From positions 4,340,001 through 4,404,000 of the forward strand of contig NZ_CP107903.1 of NCBI RefSeq assembly GCF_036013955.1: a stretch of 64,000 bases of DNA, in the 5' to 3' direction. A program made the position numbers and the translations under genes. Below the pieces are notes generated by a model. It was given only the letters and a program-made list of their open reading frames with translations. It had not been told where the DNA came from and made no database searches. Positions 48,569-57,524 of this stretch are shown here, piece by piece (the stretch's first letter is position 1; each line of letters starts with the position of its first letter). The stretch comes from Streptomyces sp. NBC_00459. Its GTDB lineage: Bacteria; Actinomycetota; Actinomycetes; Streptomycetales; Streptomycetaceae.

Positions 48569-49342
48569 GTGAGCCAGCCGGAGATGCAGCCCGAGGGGCC
48601 GCCGCAGAGACCGCCCCACGACGGGCGGAGCGAAGGTCCCCCCGAGCTGGGTTTCGCCGGGCTGCGGCCCGGGGACCTCACCGGCCGGCCCTTCCCCCTG
48701 GGCGACTGGGGCGAGCCCGCGCCGCGCCTCGACGAGCTGTACCGGTGGGTGGAGCAGGGAGCCCTGGAGACGGCGGCCTGGTATCTCGCCGACCGCGTCT
48801 GGAAACGGCGCGGGGCCCGGGCACTGCGTACGGGCGCCGCGCTCGGGGCGGTCGCCGGGGCCGCGCTGCCGCTGCTCGATCTCACCGGGGTGATGGGCGG
48901 GGTCGCCCCCTGGGGGTATCTGGCGATGCTGGTCGCGGTGGCGTGCGTGGCCGCCGACCGGTTCTTCGGGGTCACCTCGGGGTGGATAAGGGACGTCGCC
49001 ACCGCGCAGGCCGTGCAGCGACGGCTCCAGGCGCTGCAGTTCGACTGGGCGTCGGAGAGCGTGCGGGAGGTCCTGGGCCCGACGGAGGGCACGGCGGGCG
49101 AGGCCGCGGACCGGTGTCTCGGGGTGCTGCGGAGGTTCTCGGAGGACGTGACGGAGCTGGTCCGGGCGGAGACGGCGGACTGGATGGTGGAGTTCCGGAC
49201 GGGCTCCGCGCCGCTGGGCATCCAGTCGGCGGGGATGGGGATGCCCCGGCAGGACGCGACGGTGCATCAGGGGCGCTTCGGGGTCGCCGCACCGGGTGCG
49301 CGGCCGAACATGCCTCGACAGAGGCCGCCGGAGGCGCGGTGA
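48569..49342 (+). CDS. SLATT-domain membrane protein
   Basis: 257 residues from a GTG at 48569 with AGGGAG upstream. After a Pro-rich leader, SLATT begins LDELYRWVEQGALETAAWYL, ADRVWKRRGARALRTGAALG. Two TM helices follow (about 97-115 AVAGAALPLLDLTGVMG, 120-140 APWGYLAMLVAVACVAADRF), then SGWIRDVATAQAVQRRLQAL. SLATT proteins are proposed pore-forming effectors or membrane anchors of nucleotide-signal conflict systems. This copy is a conserved neighbour of recR/ybaB in Streptomyces, so a housekeeping role is possible. Confidence 0.8.
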   Translation: MSQPEMQPEGPPQRPPHDGRSEGPPELGFAGLRPGDLTGRPFPLGDWGEPAPRLDELYRWVEQGALETAAWYLADRVWKRRGARALRTGAALGAVAGAALPLLDLTGVMGGVAPWGYLAMLVAVACVAADRFFGVTSGWIRDVATAQAVQRRLQALQFDWASESVREVLGPTEGTAGEAADRCLGVLRRFSEDVTELVRAETADWMVEFRTGSAPLGIQSAGMGMPRQDATVHQGRFGVAAPGARPNMPRQRPPEAR

Positions 49343-49362
49343 GGTAGGTGGCTCCGACCGTG

Positions 49363-49395
49363 GAAACCCCGCCAGGGAATCCCTGGCGGGGTTTC
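49363..49395. terminator. Strong hairpin terminator after the SLATT gene
   Basis: GAAACCCCGCCAGGG and CCCTGGCGGGGTTTC form a perfect 15-bp stem with loop AAT, followed by TTGC. It ends transcription 20 bases after the stop and also faces the convergent immunity gene. Confidence 0.88.
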
Positions 49396-49484
49396 TTGCA
49401 TCACCGACCTGTCGAGATCACCGGTCGTTCAGGGCGGCTCGCGGTCGGGCGGTCGGAGCACCGGTCACGTCATCAGTGACGTCA

Positions 49485-50144
49485 TCAGTCCACCAAGTCC
49501 GTCCAGACGTTGAAATCGGTGTCGTCGACGACGTCCTCACCGAGGCCGAGCTCGTCCCCGAGCACCAGATAGCGCTCGTAACGGGCCTCGCCGATCGGTA
49601 CGGAGTACGCCTTCACCGCCCTCAGCAACAGCCGGAAGGCGAGATCCGCGTCGATGTCCACCGCCTGTTCCAGGGCCGGGACGACACCCGCAAGCGGGTG
49701 GTAGGAGTGGTGCGCCGTCCTCTGCTCGAGGGCAGGTCCGACCGATCTCACTTCGGCTCGGACCGCCTCCTTCGTCGCCTCGTCCACCACAGATGTGGCG
49801 GTGACGGGCGAGAAGGAGTGATCGTTGCGCCGGATCCTGCCGGTGCAGATGTCAGCGATCCGGCACAGCCACACCCGGCCGTCGATCCCGAGGCGTTCCA
49901 GGTCGAATTCCCGGAACGTCCCCGCCAGCCACAGGATCTCGACGTCCCGACTGGACAGAGGTGAGTCCAGGAGCACGAGACAGTCCCGCAGAAGCTGGTG
50001 GGCGAACGCCCCTTCGAACCGGTCGGCGACGCTCTCGACGACCTCCAGGCCCGCGGCCTCACTGTTGACCAAGGGGTAGCGGATCCATTTGATGAGCCCA
50101 CTGAGCCCGATGTCGACACCGAGGTGCCGGTGTGGCTGCGCCAT
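49485..50144 (-). CDS. Putative immunity protein for the adjacent polymorphic toxin
   Basis: 219 residues from an ATG. No known domain is recognised. The protein is acidic, soluble and without signal peptide, with a helical N-terminus (SEAAGLEVVESVADRFEGAF, AHQLLRDCLVLLDSPLSSRD) and a C-terminus rich in Asp/Glu (LGLGEDVVDDTDFNVWTDLV). It begins 16 bases after the stop of the giant toxin gene on the same strand. The position and acidic charge against a basic toxin tip are typical of immunity genes; the function is inferred from this. Confidence 0.6.
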   Translation of the reverse strand: MAQPHRHLGVDIGLSGLIKWIRYPLVNSEAAGLEVVESVADRFEGAFAHQLLRDCLVLLDSPLSSRDVEILWLAGTFREFDLERLGIDGRVWLCRIADICTGRIRRNDHSFSPVTATSVVDEATKEAVRAEVRSVGPALEQRTAHHSYHPLAGVVPALEQAVDIDADLAFRLLLRAVKAYSVPIGEARYERYLVLGDELGLGEDVVDDTDFNVWTDLVD

Positions 50145-50159
50145 GCTCGCTTCTCTTTC

Positions 50160-53100
50160 CTACCTCGGGTAGCTGGTGAAGATGACGAAGTTGTCCGGGA
50201 CGCCCGTAGCCTCGTCCCCTGGGTGCGCCTTCCCGCGCACCGCCTTGATCCTGATGACCACCTCGTTACCCGCATCGGTCGGCGCTGCGGCCCCCGAGCG
50301 GTAGACCTTGCCGAGCGAACCCTCGCCCCGCAGCGTCCAGTCGATGGGGAAGAGGTCGAAGCGGGGGTCGAAGATCGTTCCCTTTGGCTTCTTCCGCTGC
50401 GCGGTGATCCACTTCGCGAGCTTCTCCCCGTTCTTCGGGCTGCGCTTCAGCCACTGCTGGAAGGCCTCGTTGGTGGCGCGCATCGCGGTGGCCTGGTCGT
50501 TCCAGACCGACACGACGCCATCCTTGGCGATCTTGTCCGTCAGCCGCTGCCCGCTGATGGTCACATGGTCCGTGAGGGTGTGTGCGCCGTCCCTGCCTTC
50601 ATCGCCCACGAGGTTCAGACAGTTGTGGACAAGCACGTCCTCGGGCCGCTGACCCGACGTGCGCACGAAGAACGTACGCAGGTCGTCGACCGTGAGGTCG
50701 TAGACGGTACGCGGCGCCAGGCCCGAGCGGTCCCGGAGGGCGCTCAGCGCGCGGACGGAGCCGTCCGGGGTGCGCAGGAGGTCGCCGACGCGCAGGTCGG
50801 AGACCAGCGTCCAGCCACGGTCCACCACGTAGAACTTGTGGCCCGCGGTGCTGGTCAGCGTGCCGCCGCCGGCGACGGTGAGGTCCACCAGCCGATCGGT
50901 GTCGTGCTGGAAGGTGTCGGTCACCTTCCGGGCCAGCAGCTTGCCGGAATCCGGATCCGTGGCCAGGACGAGGTCACCCACGCCCACCTGACTGATGGGC
51001 CGGTGTGAACCGTCCGCCATCAGCACCGGGGTCTCGGCGGGGAAACTGTTGCGCGCGCAGGCCGTGAACGCGTCCTCGTAGATGTTCACCTGCTGCGCGA
51101 CCTTGGCGAGCGTCGCGGGATCCAGGTCCAGGGTCTTGAGTGCCTTGAACGCGTCGGCGACACCCACTCCGGTCTTCATCGCGGCGTCCAGAGCCCGGAT
51201 TCCCTCGAAGACCTTGGTGAACGCCTTGCCGGGGATGAAGTTGCTCAGGGCCCAGGCGCAGCCGCTGACGCTGCCGTGCCAGCAGTCGACGAAGTCCTGG
51301 ACCAGGACCGCCTTGATGATCTTGTAGGTAAGGGTCTGCTGGATGAGTTCCAGCTTGGAGAAGTACTCGGTGACGTCCTTCTTCAGCCCTGGGATGCGCT
51401 TGCTCTCGATGAGCATCGTGTCCTCGGACGGACAACTGATGCCCTCCGGGATCTCCGGGTTGTTGCAGAGGAAGAAGTCGACCATCGCGCTGAACGTGAC
51501 CGTGAACGTGACGGTGCAGCCTTCGAAGCCGATCTCGATCTTGCAGGGGTCGTGCTGCCTGGCGTCGGTGATCTCGATGCTTTCCTCGTCGACGACGTAC
51601 CACGTGCCGCCGACTCCGGTGCCCGCTCCGGTGGAGACCTGCTTGTTCGCGGCGTTGCGTGCCGCTGCCTCTGCCGCCTGCTGCGCCTCCTGCGCGTACT
51701 TCAGCGCGTCCTTCGCCGCCTGTTCCGCTTCCGTGGCGGCTGTGTCGGCGCGGTCGGCTGCGGCGCGGGCGTCCTTGGCGGACTGTTCCGCCGCGGCTGC
51801 GGCCTCGCGAGCCGCCGACGCGTCGAGGGCTGCCTGGTCGGCGGAGGCACGCGCGTCCTTGGCGTAGCCCTCGGCGCGGCCGGCTGCCTGGTCGGCGGCT
51901 GTCGCGTCGGCGGCGGCCTGTCGGTCGTACTCGATGGTGCGGGCCAGGGACGCCGATGCCTGGGAAGCGGCCTTGGCGGCGTCGGCCGCGTAGCCGAGGG
52001 CCTCCTTGGAGTAGGTGCGGGCGGTCGCCGCGTGGGTGGCGGCGTTGGCCGCGTACTGGTAGGCGATCTTCGTGTCGCCGGTCGCCTGGTCGGCGAGGTT
52101 CTTGGCCGCTGCCGCTTCCGCCTGCGCGTTCTTGGCGTGGGCGTCGGCCACGGCCTGCTGCTGGTCGGCGATCGACTTCGCCGACTGACCGGCCAGCACG
52201 ACCAGGCCGGCGGCCGAGTCGGTGGTGACGTACGGGGAGCCGAGCTCGATCGCGTCGTTGGCCGGCTTGGCGACCTGGGACGCGGCGTTGCCCGCGTCGA
52301 CCGCGGCCTGCGCGGTGACATGGGCGAAGCCCGCGGCCTTCGCCGAGGCGGCCAGGGCCTTGGCGGCCTCCTTGTTCGCCTCGTCCGCCTGGGACATGGC
52401 GGTCTTGGCCAGCGCCTCCGCCTCGTCCGCCAGCTTGACAGCCGTCATGGCCTCGGAGGAGGCGTGCTGGGACGCTGTGATGGCGTCGGCCACGGCGCTG
52501 GTCGCGGTGGCGACGGCGGCATCGGCCCTCAGCTTGGCGGCCTGGGCGGCGTCCGCGTTCGAGCGGGAGCGCTTGGCCGCCGCTTCGGCGCGGGTGGCGG
52601 CGGCGTCCGCCTCGGCTGCCGCCTGGGTGGCGGCGTCCGCCGCGGCCCGGGAACGGCCGGCAGCCGCTTCCGCGTCATCCGCGTGCGCGGAGGCCGCGTC
52701 CGCCGCCGCCCTGGACTCCCCGGCGCTGCTGTCGGACTCGTGGGCCTGGGCGAACGCCTCCTTCGCGTCCGCCTTCGCCCGGGAGGCGTCCGCCTTCTGC
52801 TCGGCGTCCCAGGCGTCGTCCCGCAGATCGCGGGCCTTGTCGCGGGCCGTCACCGCGTCGTTCTTCCGCGCGACCGCGGTCGCCTCGGAGGCTTCGGCCT
52901 TCTCCTTGGCGTCCTTCGCGTTCGCGGCCTCGGCCTGCGCGGTCCGCTTGTGCTGGTTGGCCTCGATCTGCTTGGCGGCGGCGATGTCCTTCTCCGCCTT
53001 GGCCGTCTTCTCCTCGGCCTCGGCCGCGAGCCGCTTGGCGCGCGCGTCGGCGGCAGCCGCCTTCGCGTCCGCTTCAGCCTTCAGCGCGGCGCCCAGCTTC

Positions 53101-55103
53101 GCCTCCGCCGTCTCCTTGTCCTTCTTGGCGTTGTCCCGGTGCAGCTTCGCCGCGTCCGCCGCGGCCTTCGCCTGCAGCTCGGCCGTGTGAGCGGCCTCCT
53201 TGCGGAACTCCGCGTTGACCTGCGCGGCCTGGGCCTGGGCCCGCTGCGCGATCGTCTCGCTGTCACCCGCGGCAGCCCTGGTCGCGGCCTCGGCTGTCTC
53301 AGCGGCCTTCACCGTCGCCGTCAGCGCCGCCACCGTTCCCTTGGTGACCTGCGCCTTCTGCTGACCGACCAGAAGCCCACGACCCCGCGGCGCGCCGGCG
53401 GCGTCCGCGATGCCGTACGCGGCCTGCTCGGCGGCGTCGGACGCGGTGGCCGCCTTCTTGGCGTTGTCCAACTGGGTTTTGATCGCGGCCAGTTGCTTCT
53501 TCGCCGCCGCCTGGGCGTCGGTGACGACCTTCTTCGCCTTGTCGAACTCGGCCTTCTCCGGGTAGAGAGGGCTGTCCGTGCCCTTGTGGCCCGACGGCTT
53601 GATCAGGAACTTCTGCGAGTCGGCGTTCTTGCAGTCCAACAGCCGTGCGTCCGTGCTCTTGGTGAACGCGCTCAGGTCCAGGCACTTGCCCGTGGTGACG
53701 CTCTTCAGGGGCGAAGTCGCACGGACGTCGCCCTTCCACGACTGACCCGCGGACTTGTAGCAGTCGAATATCTGGATCTTCGTGCCGTTCGCAGCGGCGT
53801 TTCCGGCCACGTCCAGGCACTTCTGCGAGCCGACACCGCGGAGGTGGAGGTCGCCCTCACTGCCCTCGAGCGTCCACTGCTGGGACGCGCCGCCGTTGCA
53901 GGTGAAGATCTGGACGGGTGTGCCGTTGGTTTTGCCATTGCCCGCGACGTCCAGGCAGTTGCCCTTCGCGCCCGGCACCTCGATCGTCACATTGCTCTCG
54001 CCGATCCAGCCCAGACCACCCGCGGACCAGTAGTCCTGCCAACGGGTGGCGTAGTCCGCGAGCCATGACTGGCCGAGGACCTGGCCCAGGGCGAACGTGC
54101 CGTCCCGCAACGCGTTCGTGGCGTTGAGGCCGGAGGTGAGAATCTGCTGCCGCTGCGTGGCCTGCGCGGCGATCTCCTGCTGCCACTCGGCGGACGCCTG
54201 CGCGACCTCCTTGCCGAGAACCCTGTTCGGGTCGATCGGGGCGTGCCAAGCACACGACGCGAAGCGGGCCTTCAGGTCCTCGACCGCGATACGGAACTCC
54301 GGGGTGCCCGGGGCCGGCGCGGTGCGGGGGAAGCCGCCGGAGGCCAGGAAGATCCGGGCGTCATCGGCGAACACCCTGGGAACGAAGAGCACATTGGGTT
54401 CGATCTTCCCCGAGTTCTTCTTCCACAGCTTCCACGCCTGCTGCTCCTCCGGTGTCCCCCCGGTGGTGTACAGCGGGTCGCCGATCGCGAGCGCGGCGGC
54501 CTTCGTCTTGTCGTCGGCGGTGGGCGACGGATCGTAGAACGGGGAGAACAGGTCGACCGAGCTGCCGTACGACTGCCACAGCCACGGAAGCAGCCCGGTC
54601 TGGTCGAGGATCTCGAACTTTCCGCGCGGTTCGCCGGGGTAGGAGGTCAAGCCGCTGACGGTATTGGCGAACGCGAGCTCCTGGGCATCGACCTTCTTGA
54701 CCCACTGGTCGGTGACAGCGCTGTCCGCGCTGAAGGCCTGGTGCAGCGGGGTGGTGGAGTCGGCGAGGTCCCGGCGGAGCTTCTGGTGGAGCTGATCGGC
54801 GGGCAGCCCTACGGCGTTCTGCGCGAGGGCGAACAGGTTGGGCCCGCCCTTGCGCAGACCGTAGGCGGCCACGCACTGGTCCTCGCGCAGCTGCTCGGCC
54901 GCTTTGGAGTCGAAGCCGTCGTACGAGTCACCCGTCGCGGCGACAGGTTGTGCGGAGTTCCGGCCGAGCACGTCCGGCTGGACTGCCAGGCCGCCTAGAA
55001 CGGCCAGGGCGGCCACGGACGTGACTGCGGAGGTGAGAGTGGCAGAGGTTCGTGATCTGGGGGCGAACAACCCCGGTCTGAAGCGCAAAAGCAAATCCTT
55101 CAC
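50160..55103 (-). CDS. Secreted polymorphic toxin: ricin-B lectin, Ala-rich coiled coil, Hint, C-terminal RNase-A-like tip
   Basis: 1647 residues. A signal/anchor covers about 1-45 (TSAVTSVAALAVLGGLAV). Ricin B-type beta-trefoil is at 367-500, with three CLDxxG/QxW-type units (GNCLDVAGNGKTNG, QKCLDVAGNAAANG, GKCLDLSAF). An Ala/Lys/Glu/Asp-rich coiled coil of ~640 residues spans 511-1154. A Hint autoprocessing domain is at 1347-1493 (NSFPAETPVLMADGSHRPIS ... TSTAGHKFYVVDRGW ... VLVHN). The last ~154 residues (GAHTLTDHVTISGQRLTDKI, VWNDQATAMRATNEAFQQWL, VVIRIKAVRGK, NFVIFTSYPR) resemble bacterial RNase A-like toxin tips. It follows the polymorphic-toxin plan of delivery modules, release by Hint, then the toxin. 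The immunity-like gene is downstream. Confidence 0.85.
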   Translation of the reverse strand: MKDLLLRFRPGLFAPRSRTSATLTSAVTSVAALAVLGGLAVQPDVLGRNSAQPVAATGDSYDGFDSKAAEQLREDQCVAAYGLRKGGPNLFALAQNAVGLPADQLHQKLRRDLADSTTPLHQAFSADSAVTDQWVKKVDAQELAFANTVSGLTSYPGEPRGKFEILDQTGLLPWLWQSYGSSVDLFSPFYDPSPTADDKTKAAALAIGDPLYTTGGTPEEQQAWKLWKKNSGKIEPNVLFVPRVFADDARIFLASGGFPRTAPAPGTPEFRIAVEDLKARFASCAWHAPIDPNRVLGKEVAQASAEWQQEIAAQATQRQQILTSGLNATNALRDGTFALGQVLGQSWLADYATRWQDYWSAGGLGWIGESNVTIEVPGAKGNCLDVAGNGKTNGTPVQIFTCNGGASQQWTLEGSEGDLHLRGVGSQKCLDVAGNAAANGTKIQIFDCYKSAGQSWKGDVRATSPLKSVTTGKCLDLSAFTKSTDARLLDCKNADSQKFLIKPSGHKGTDSPLYPEKAEFDKAKKVVTDAQAAAKKQLAAIKTQLDNAKKAATASDAAEQAAYGIADAAGAPRGRGLLVGQQKAQVTKGTVAALTATVKAAETAEAATRAAAGDSETIAQRAQAQAAQVNAEFRKEAAHTAELQAKAAADAAKLHRDNAKKDKETAEAKLGAALKAEADAKAAAADARAKRLAAEAEEKTAKAEKDIAAAKQIEANQHKRTAQAEAANAKDAKEKAEASEATAVARKNDAVTARDKARDLRDDAWDAEQKADASRAKADAKEAFAQAHESDSSAGESRAAADAASAHADDAEAAAGRSRAAADAATQAAAEADAAATRAEAAAKRSRSNADAAQAAKLRADAAVATATSAVADAITASQHASSEAMTAVKLADEAEALAKTAMSQADEANKEAAKALAASAKAAGFAHVTAQAAVDAGNAASQVAKPANDAIELGSPYVTTDSAAGLVVLAGQSAKSIADQQQAVADAHAKNAQAEAAAAKNLADQATGDTKIAYQYAANAATHAATARTYSKEALGYAADAAKAASQASASLARTIEYDRQAAADATAADQAAGRAEGYAKDARASADQAALDASAAREAAAAAEQSAKDARAAADRADTAATEAEQAAKDALKYAQEAQQAAEAAARNAANKQVSTGAGTGVGGTWYVVDEESIEITDARQHDPCKIEIGFEGCTVTFTVTFSAMVDFFLCNNPEIPEGISCPSEDTMLIESKRIPGLKKDVTEYFSKLELIQQTLTYKIIKAVLVQDFVDCWHGSVSGCAWALSNFIPGKAFTKVFEGIRALDAAMKTGVGVADAFKALKTLDLDPATLAKVAQQVNIYEDAFTACARNSFPAETPVLMADGSHRPISQVGVGDLVLATDPDSGKLLARKVTDTFQHDTDRLVDLTVAGGGTLTSTAGHKFYVVDRGWTLVSDLRVGDLLRTPDGSVRALSALRDRSGLAPRTVYDLTVDDLRTFFVRTSGQRPEDVLVHNCLNLVGDEGRDGAHTLTDHVTISGQRLTDKIAKDGVVSVWNDQATAMRATNEAFQQWLKRSPKNGEKLAKWITAQRKKPKGTIFDPRFDLFPIDWTLRGEGSLGKVYRSGAAAPTDAGNEVVIRIKAVRGKAHPGDEATGVPDNFVIFTSYPR

Positions 55104-55597
55104 AGAAAGCGAGCGAGGGCAGGCGGGGAGGCAGACAGGGCGGAGGCGGACAGGCAGAGGGACCGCCCGAAGAGGCGGTGGGCCACGCGTGGGTCAGCCC
55201 GCCGTACCAGCGCGGGAAGAAGGACCGCGGACAACAGCGGTCGAGCAGGTGTTCACAACGAGCCGGCATCGCGGCATGACGAACCAATCCCCCGTGGCGG
55301 CACAGTCCCCCCGGCCACCGAATGACGTGAGCGCGTCACGGGAGGGGTGGTCGAGGCCCCTGCCGTCGGCGCGGCGCTCACCATAGCCACAGGCCAACAG
55401 GGCATGACAAGAGCCGACTCCCGCGTCCGGATCGTGGAACGGGAAACCACTTGCCCTGCGATTCACTGCACGACACGAGCAAACAGCGTGCTCACAGCGG
55501 GAGTTACATGTGTGGGACGCGTAAAGAAAGCGTGCGCACAGGAGTTTGATCTCGGCCATAAATTGGCCAGAAGTCACTCATGCGTCGACGTCGGCGT
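55104..55597. other. Long divergent-to-tandem intergenic region upstream of the toxin
   Basis: No gene is visible in 494 bases. The part next to the toxin start is GA-rich (AGGCGGGGAGGCAGACAGGG type), and CCGCCCGAAGAGGCGG (about 55165-55180) is a short dyad. The left-hand part should contain the toxin promoter; the right-hand part is the kinase gene 3' flank. Confidence 0.4.
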
Positions 55598-57382
55598 TCA
55601 ACTCTCCCTCTCGTACGCCAGCTTCCCGCCACCGCCCGCCGTCGCCCGTTCCAACGTGCCGTCCTTGCCCAGGGTGAGCGTCGAAGCGGCGCCCGGGGAA
55701 CAGGCGGAGAGCGGTTCGCCGGTGGTGACCCGGGACGGGCCGATCCTCAACAGGGTCTCGTCGGTGGGCCGTTCCGTCAGGGCGGCGACGAACACGCAGT
55801 GGTAGGTACCCGTGGAAGCCGTGGGGCCGTCGGCGACCAGGGTCAGCACCCTGTCGCCCACCCCGCCCTGTCTGATGGTCAGCCGACGTGTGTTGTGGCC
55901 CGTGGAGTTGTCGATCGAGGCGGTCCAGGTGCCGAGGAAGCCGGACGGTACGACACCGGCCGACGGCGAGGTCGGCGTGGGGCTCGGGGGCGTGGGCAGG
56001 ATGTCGTCGTCGCCGTTCAGCAGAGCGACTATGGACGCGCCCGCCCCGAGGACGACGACCAGCGCGGCGGCCCCGAGCGCCAGCGACAGACGGGACCTCC
56101 GTTTCCGCGCCTCCGCCCGCTCCGCGCGCCCTGCGGCGTGGAGGTGGGCCGTACCGGGGGGCGACATGCTCCACGCGACCGGCACGACGGGCTCTTCGAG
56201 CGCCGGGTCCCCTGGCCAGACAGGGGGCCGCCGACTGTCACCGGCGGTGGCGGTGATGGGCTGCGGGTGGTGCTGGGGGTGTCCCTGGCCGGGATGGACG
56301 GGCTGTCCGGCGGGCGGCGCATGCTCGGGCGTGACCTCCGGCTCTTCCGGGTTCGGCTCGTCCCGGTCCGGCGCTCCCCCGAGGCCCGCTGCCCGAGCCC
56401 CCGTCCCCGTCCCCGTCCCCACCTCCGCAGCCGCATCACCCTCCGCCTCCGCCTCTGCCTCCGTATCGAGCAACTGCACCGCGTGTCGCCCCAGTTGGGC
56501 GACCAGCGCGCCCGGCAGCCAGATGTCCCGCCCGTGTCCGTCGGTCCCGTCCGCGACGGCGTCGGCCGACACCCCCGTACGTTCCAGGATCTGTCGCGGT
56601 GTGGGCCGCTGGGCCGGGTCCTTGTGCAGGCAGTCGCGGACGAGGGCGGCCAGGCTCTCCGGGACGCCCGTCAGGTCGGGTTCCTCCTGCGCGATGCGGA
56701 ACATCATGGCGTGGGCCCCGCTGCCGGCCGCGCCGAACGGCAGGGCGCCCGTGCCCGCGTACACCAGGACGGAGCCGAGACAGAAGACGTCGGCCGCGGC
56801 GGTGACCCGGTCGCCCCGCACCTGCTCGGGCGCCATGAACCCGGGTGAGCCGACGAGCGCGCCCGCGCGCGTGAGGCCGCCCTCCGTGAGGGTCTCCAGG
56901 GCGCGGGCGATACCGAAGTCGATGACGCGGGGCCCGTCGATGGTGACCAGGACGTTGGACGGCTTGAGGTCGCGGTGGACGATCCCGGCGGTGTGGATGT
57001 CGTGGAGGGCGTGCGCGAGCCCGGCGGCGAGGACGCGCACCGAGTGCTCGGGCAGCGGCCCGTGGTCGTGCCCGACGACCTGCGCCAGGCTCGGCCCGGC
57101 GACGTACCCGGTGGCGACCCAGGGGACAGCGGCCTCGGTGTCGGCGTCCAGGACGGGTGCCGTCCAGCGCCCCCCGACGCGCCGCGCGGCGGCGACCTCC
57201 TGCCGGAAGCGGGCCCGGAACTCGTCCTGCTCGGCCAGTTCCCGCCGGACCAGCTTGACGGCGACCGTGCGCCCCCGTTCGGAGCGCGCGACATACACAT
57301 GCCCCATCCCGCCCGCACCGAGCCGCGCGACCAGCCGGTACGCCCCGATCCGCACCGGATCACCGTCCCGGAGCCTCTCCAT
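55598..57382 (-). CDS. Membrane serine/threonine protein kinase (Hanks type)
   Basis: 594 residues. The kinase domain is at about 10-270: RLGAGGMGHVYVARSERG (P-loop), VAVKLV (Lys), HRDLKPSNVLV (catalytic loop), VIDFGIARAL (DFG), GSPGFMAPEQV (APE). A Pro/Glu-rich linker and one TM helix follow at about 430-457 (LALGAAALVVVLGAGASIVA). The extracellular domain of ~125 residues (FLGTWTASIDNSTGHNTRRL, TIRQGGVGDRVLTLVADGPT, YHCVFVAAL) is a beta-rich fold with one Cys pair, typical of a lipocalin-like sensor. It lacks PASTA repeats. Confidence 0.93.
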   Translation of the reverse strand: MERLRDGDPVRIGAYRLVARLGAGGMGHVYVARSERGRTVAVKLVRRELAEQDEFRARFRQEVAAARRVGGRWTAPVLDADTEAAVPWVATGYVAGPSLAQVVGHDHGPLPEHSVRVLAAGLAHALHDIHTAGIVHRDLKPSNVLVTIDGPRVIDFGIARALETLTEGGLTRAGALVGSPGFMAPEQVRGDRVTAAADVFCLGSVLVYAGTGALPFGAAGSGAHAMMFRIAQEEPDLTGVPESLAALVRDCLHKDPAQRPTPRQILERTGVSADAVADGTDGHGRDIWLPGALVAQLGRHAVQLLDTEAEAEAEGDAAAEVGTGTGTGARAAGLGGAPDRDEPNPEEPEVTPEHAPPAGQPVHPGQGHPQHHPQPITATAGDSRRPPVWPGDPALEEPVVPVAWSMSPPGTAHLHAAGRAERAEARKRRSRLSLALGAAALVVVLGAGASIVALLNGDDDILPTPPSPTPTSPSAGVVPSGFLGTWTASIDNSTGHNTRRLTIRQGGVGDRVLTLVADGPTASTGTYHCVFVAALTERPTDETLLRIGPSRVTTGEPLSACSPGAASTLTLGKDGTLERATAGGGGKLAYERES

Positions 57383-57524
57383 GCCCGCGCCGCCTCCCCC
57401 TTCTCACCTCCCCCGCACCGCCCTACTTTCCCATCAGGACACGCGACAACCTGTCGTGTAAAGCGCCGGACCGCAGACAGGACGCCGATATCCCGCCGTC
57501 ACCCGGGGCACCTACGCTCCCCGC

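Noticed and set aside
51276..54068. 930-codon plus-strand ORF
   Set aside because: It is the mirror of the Ala-rich coiled coil of the toxin. The Gly/Leu/Arg composition is a shadow effect.
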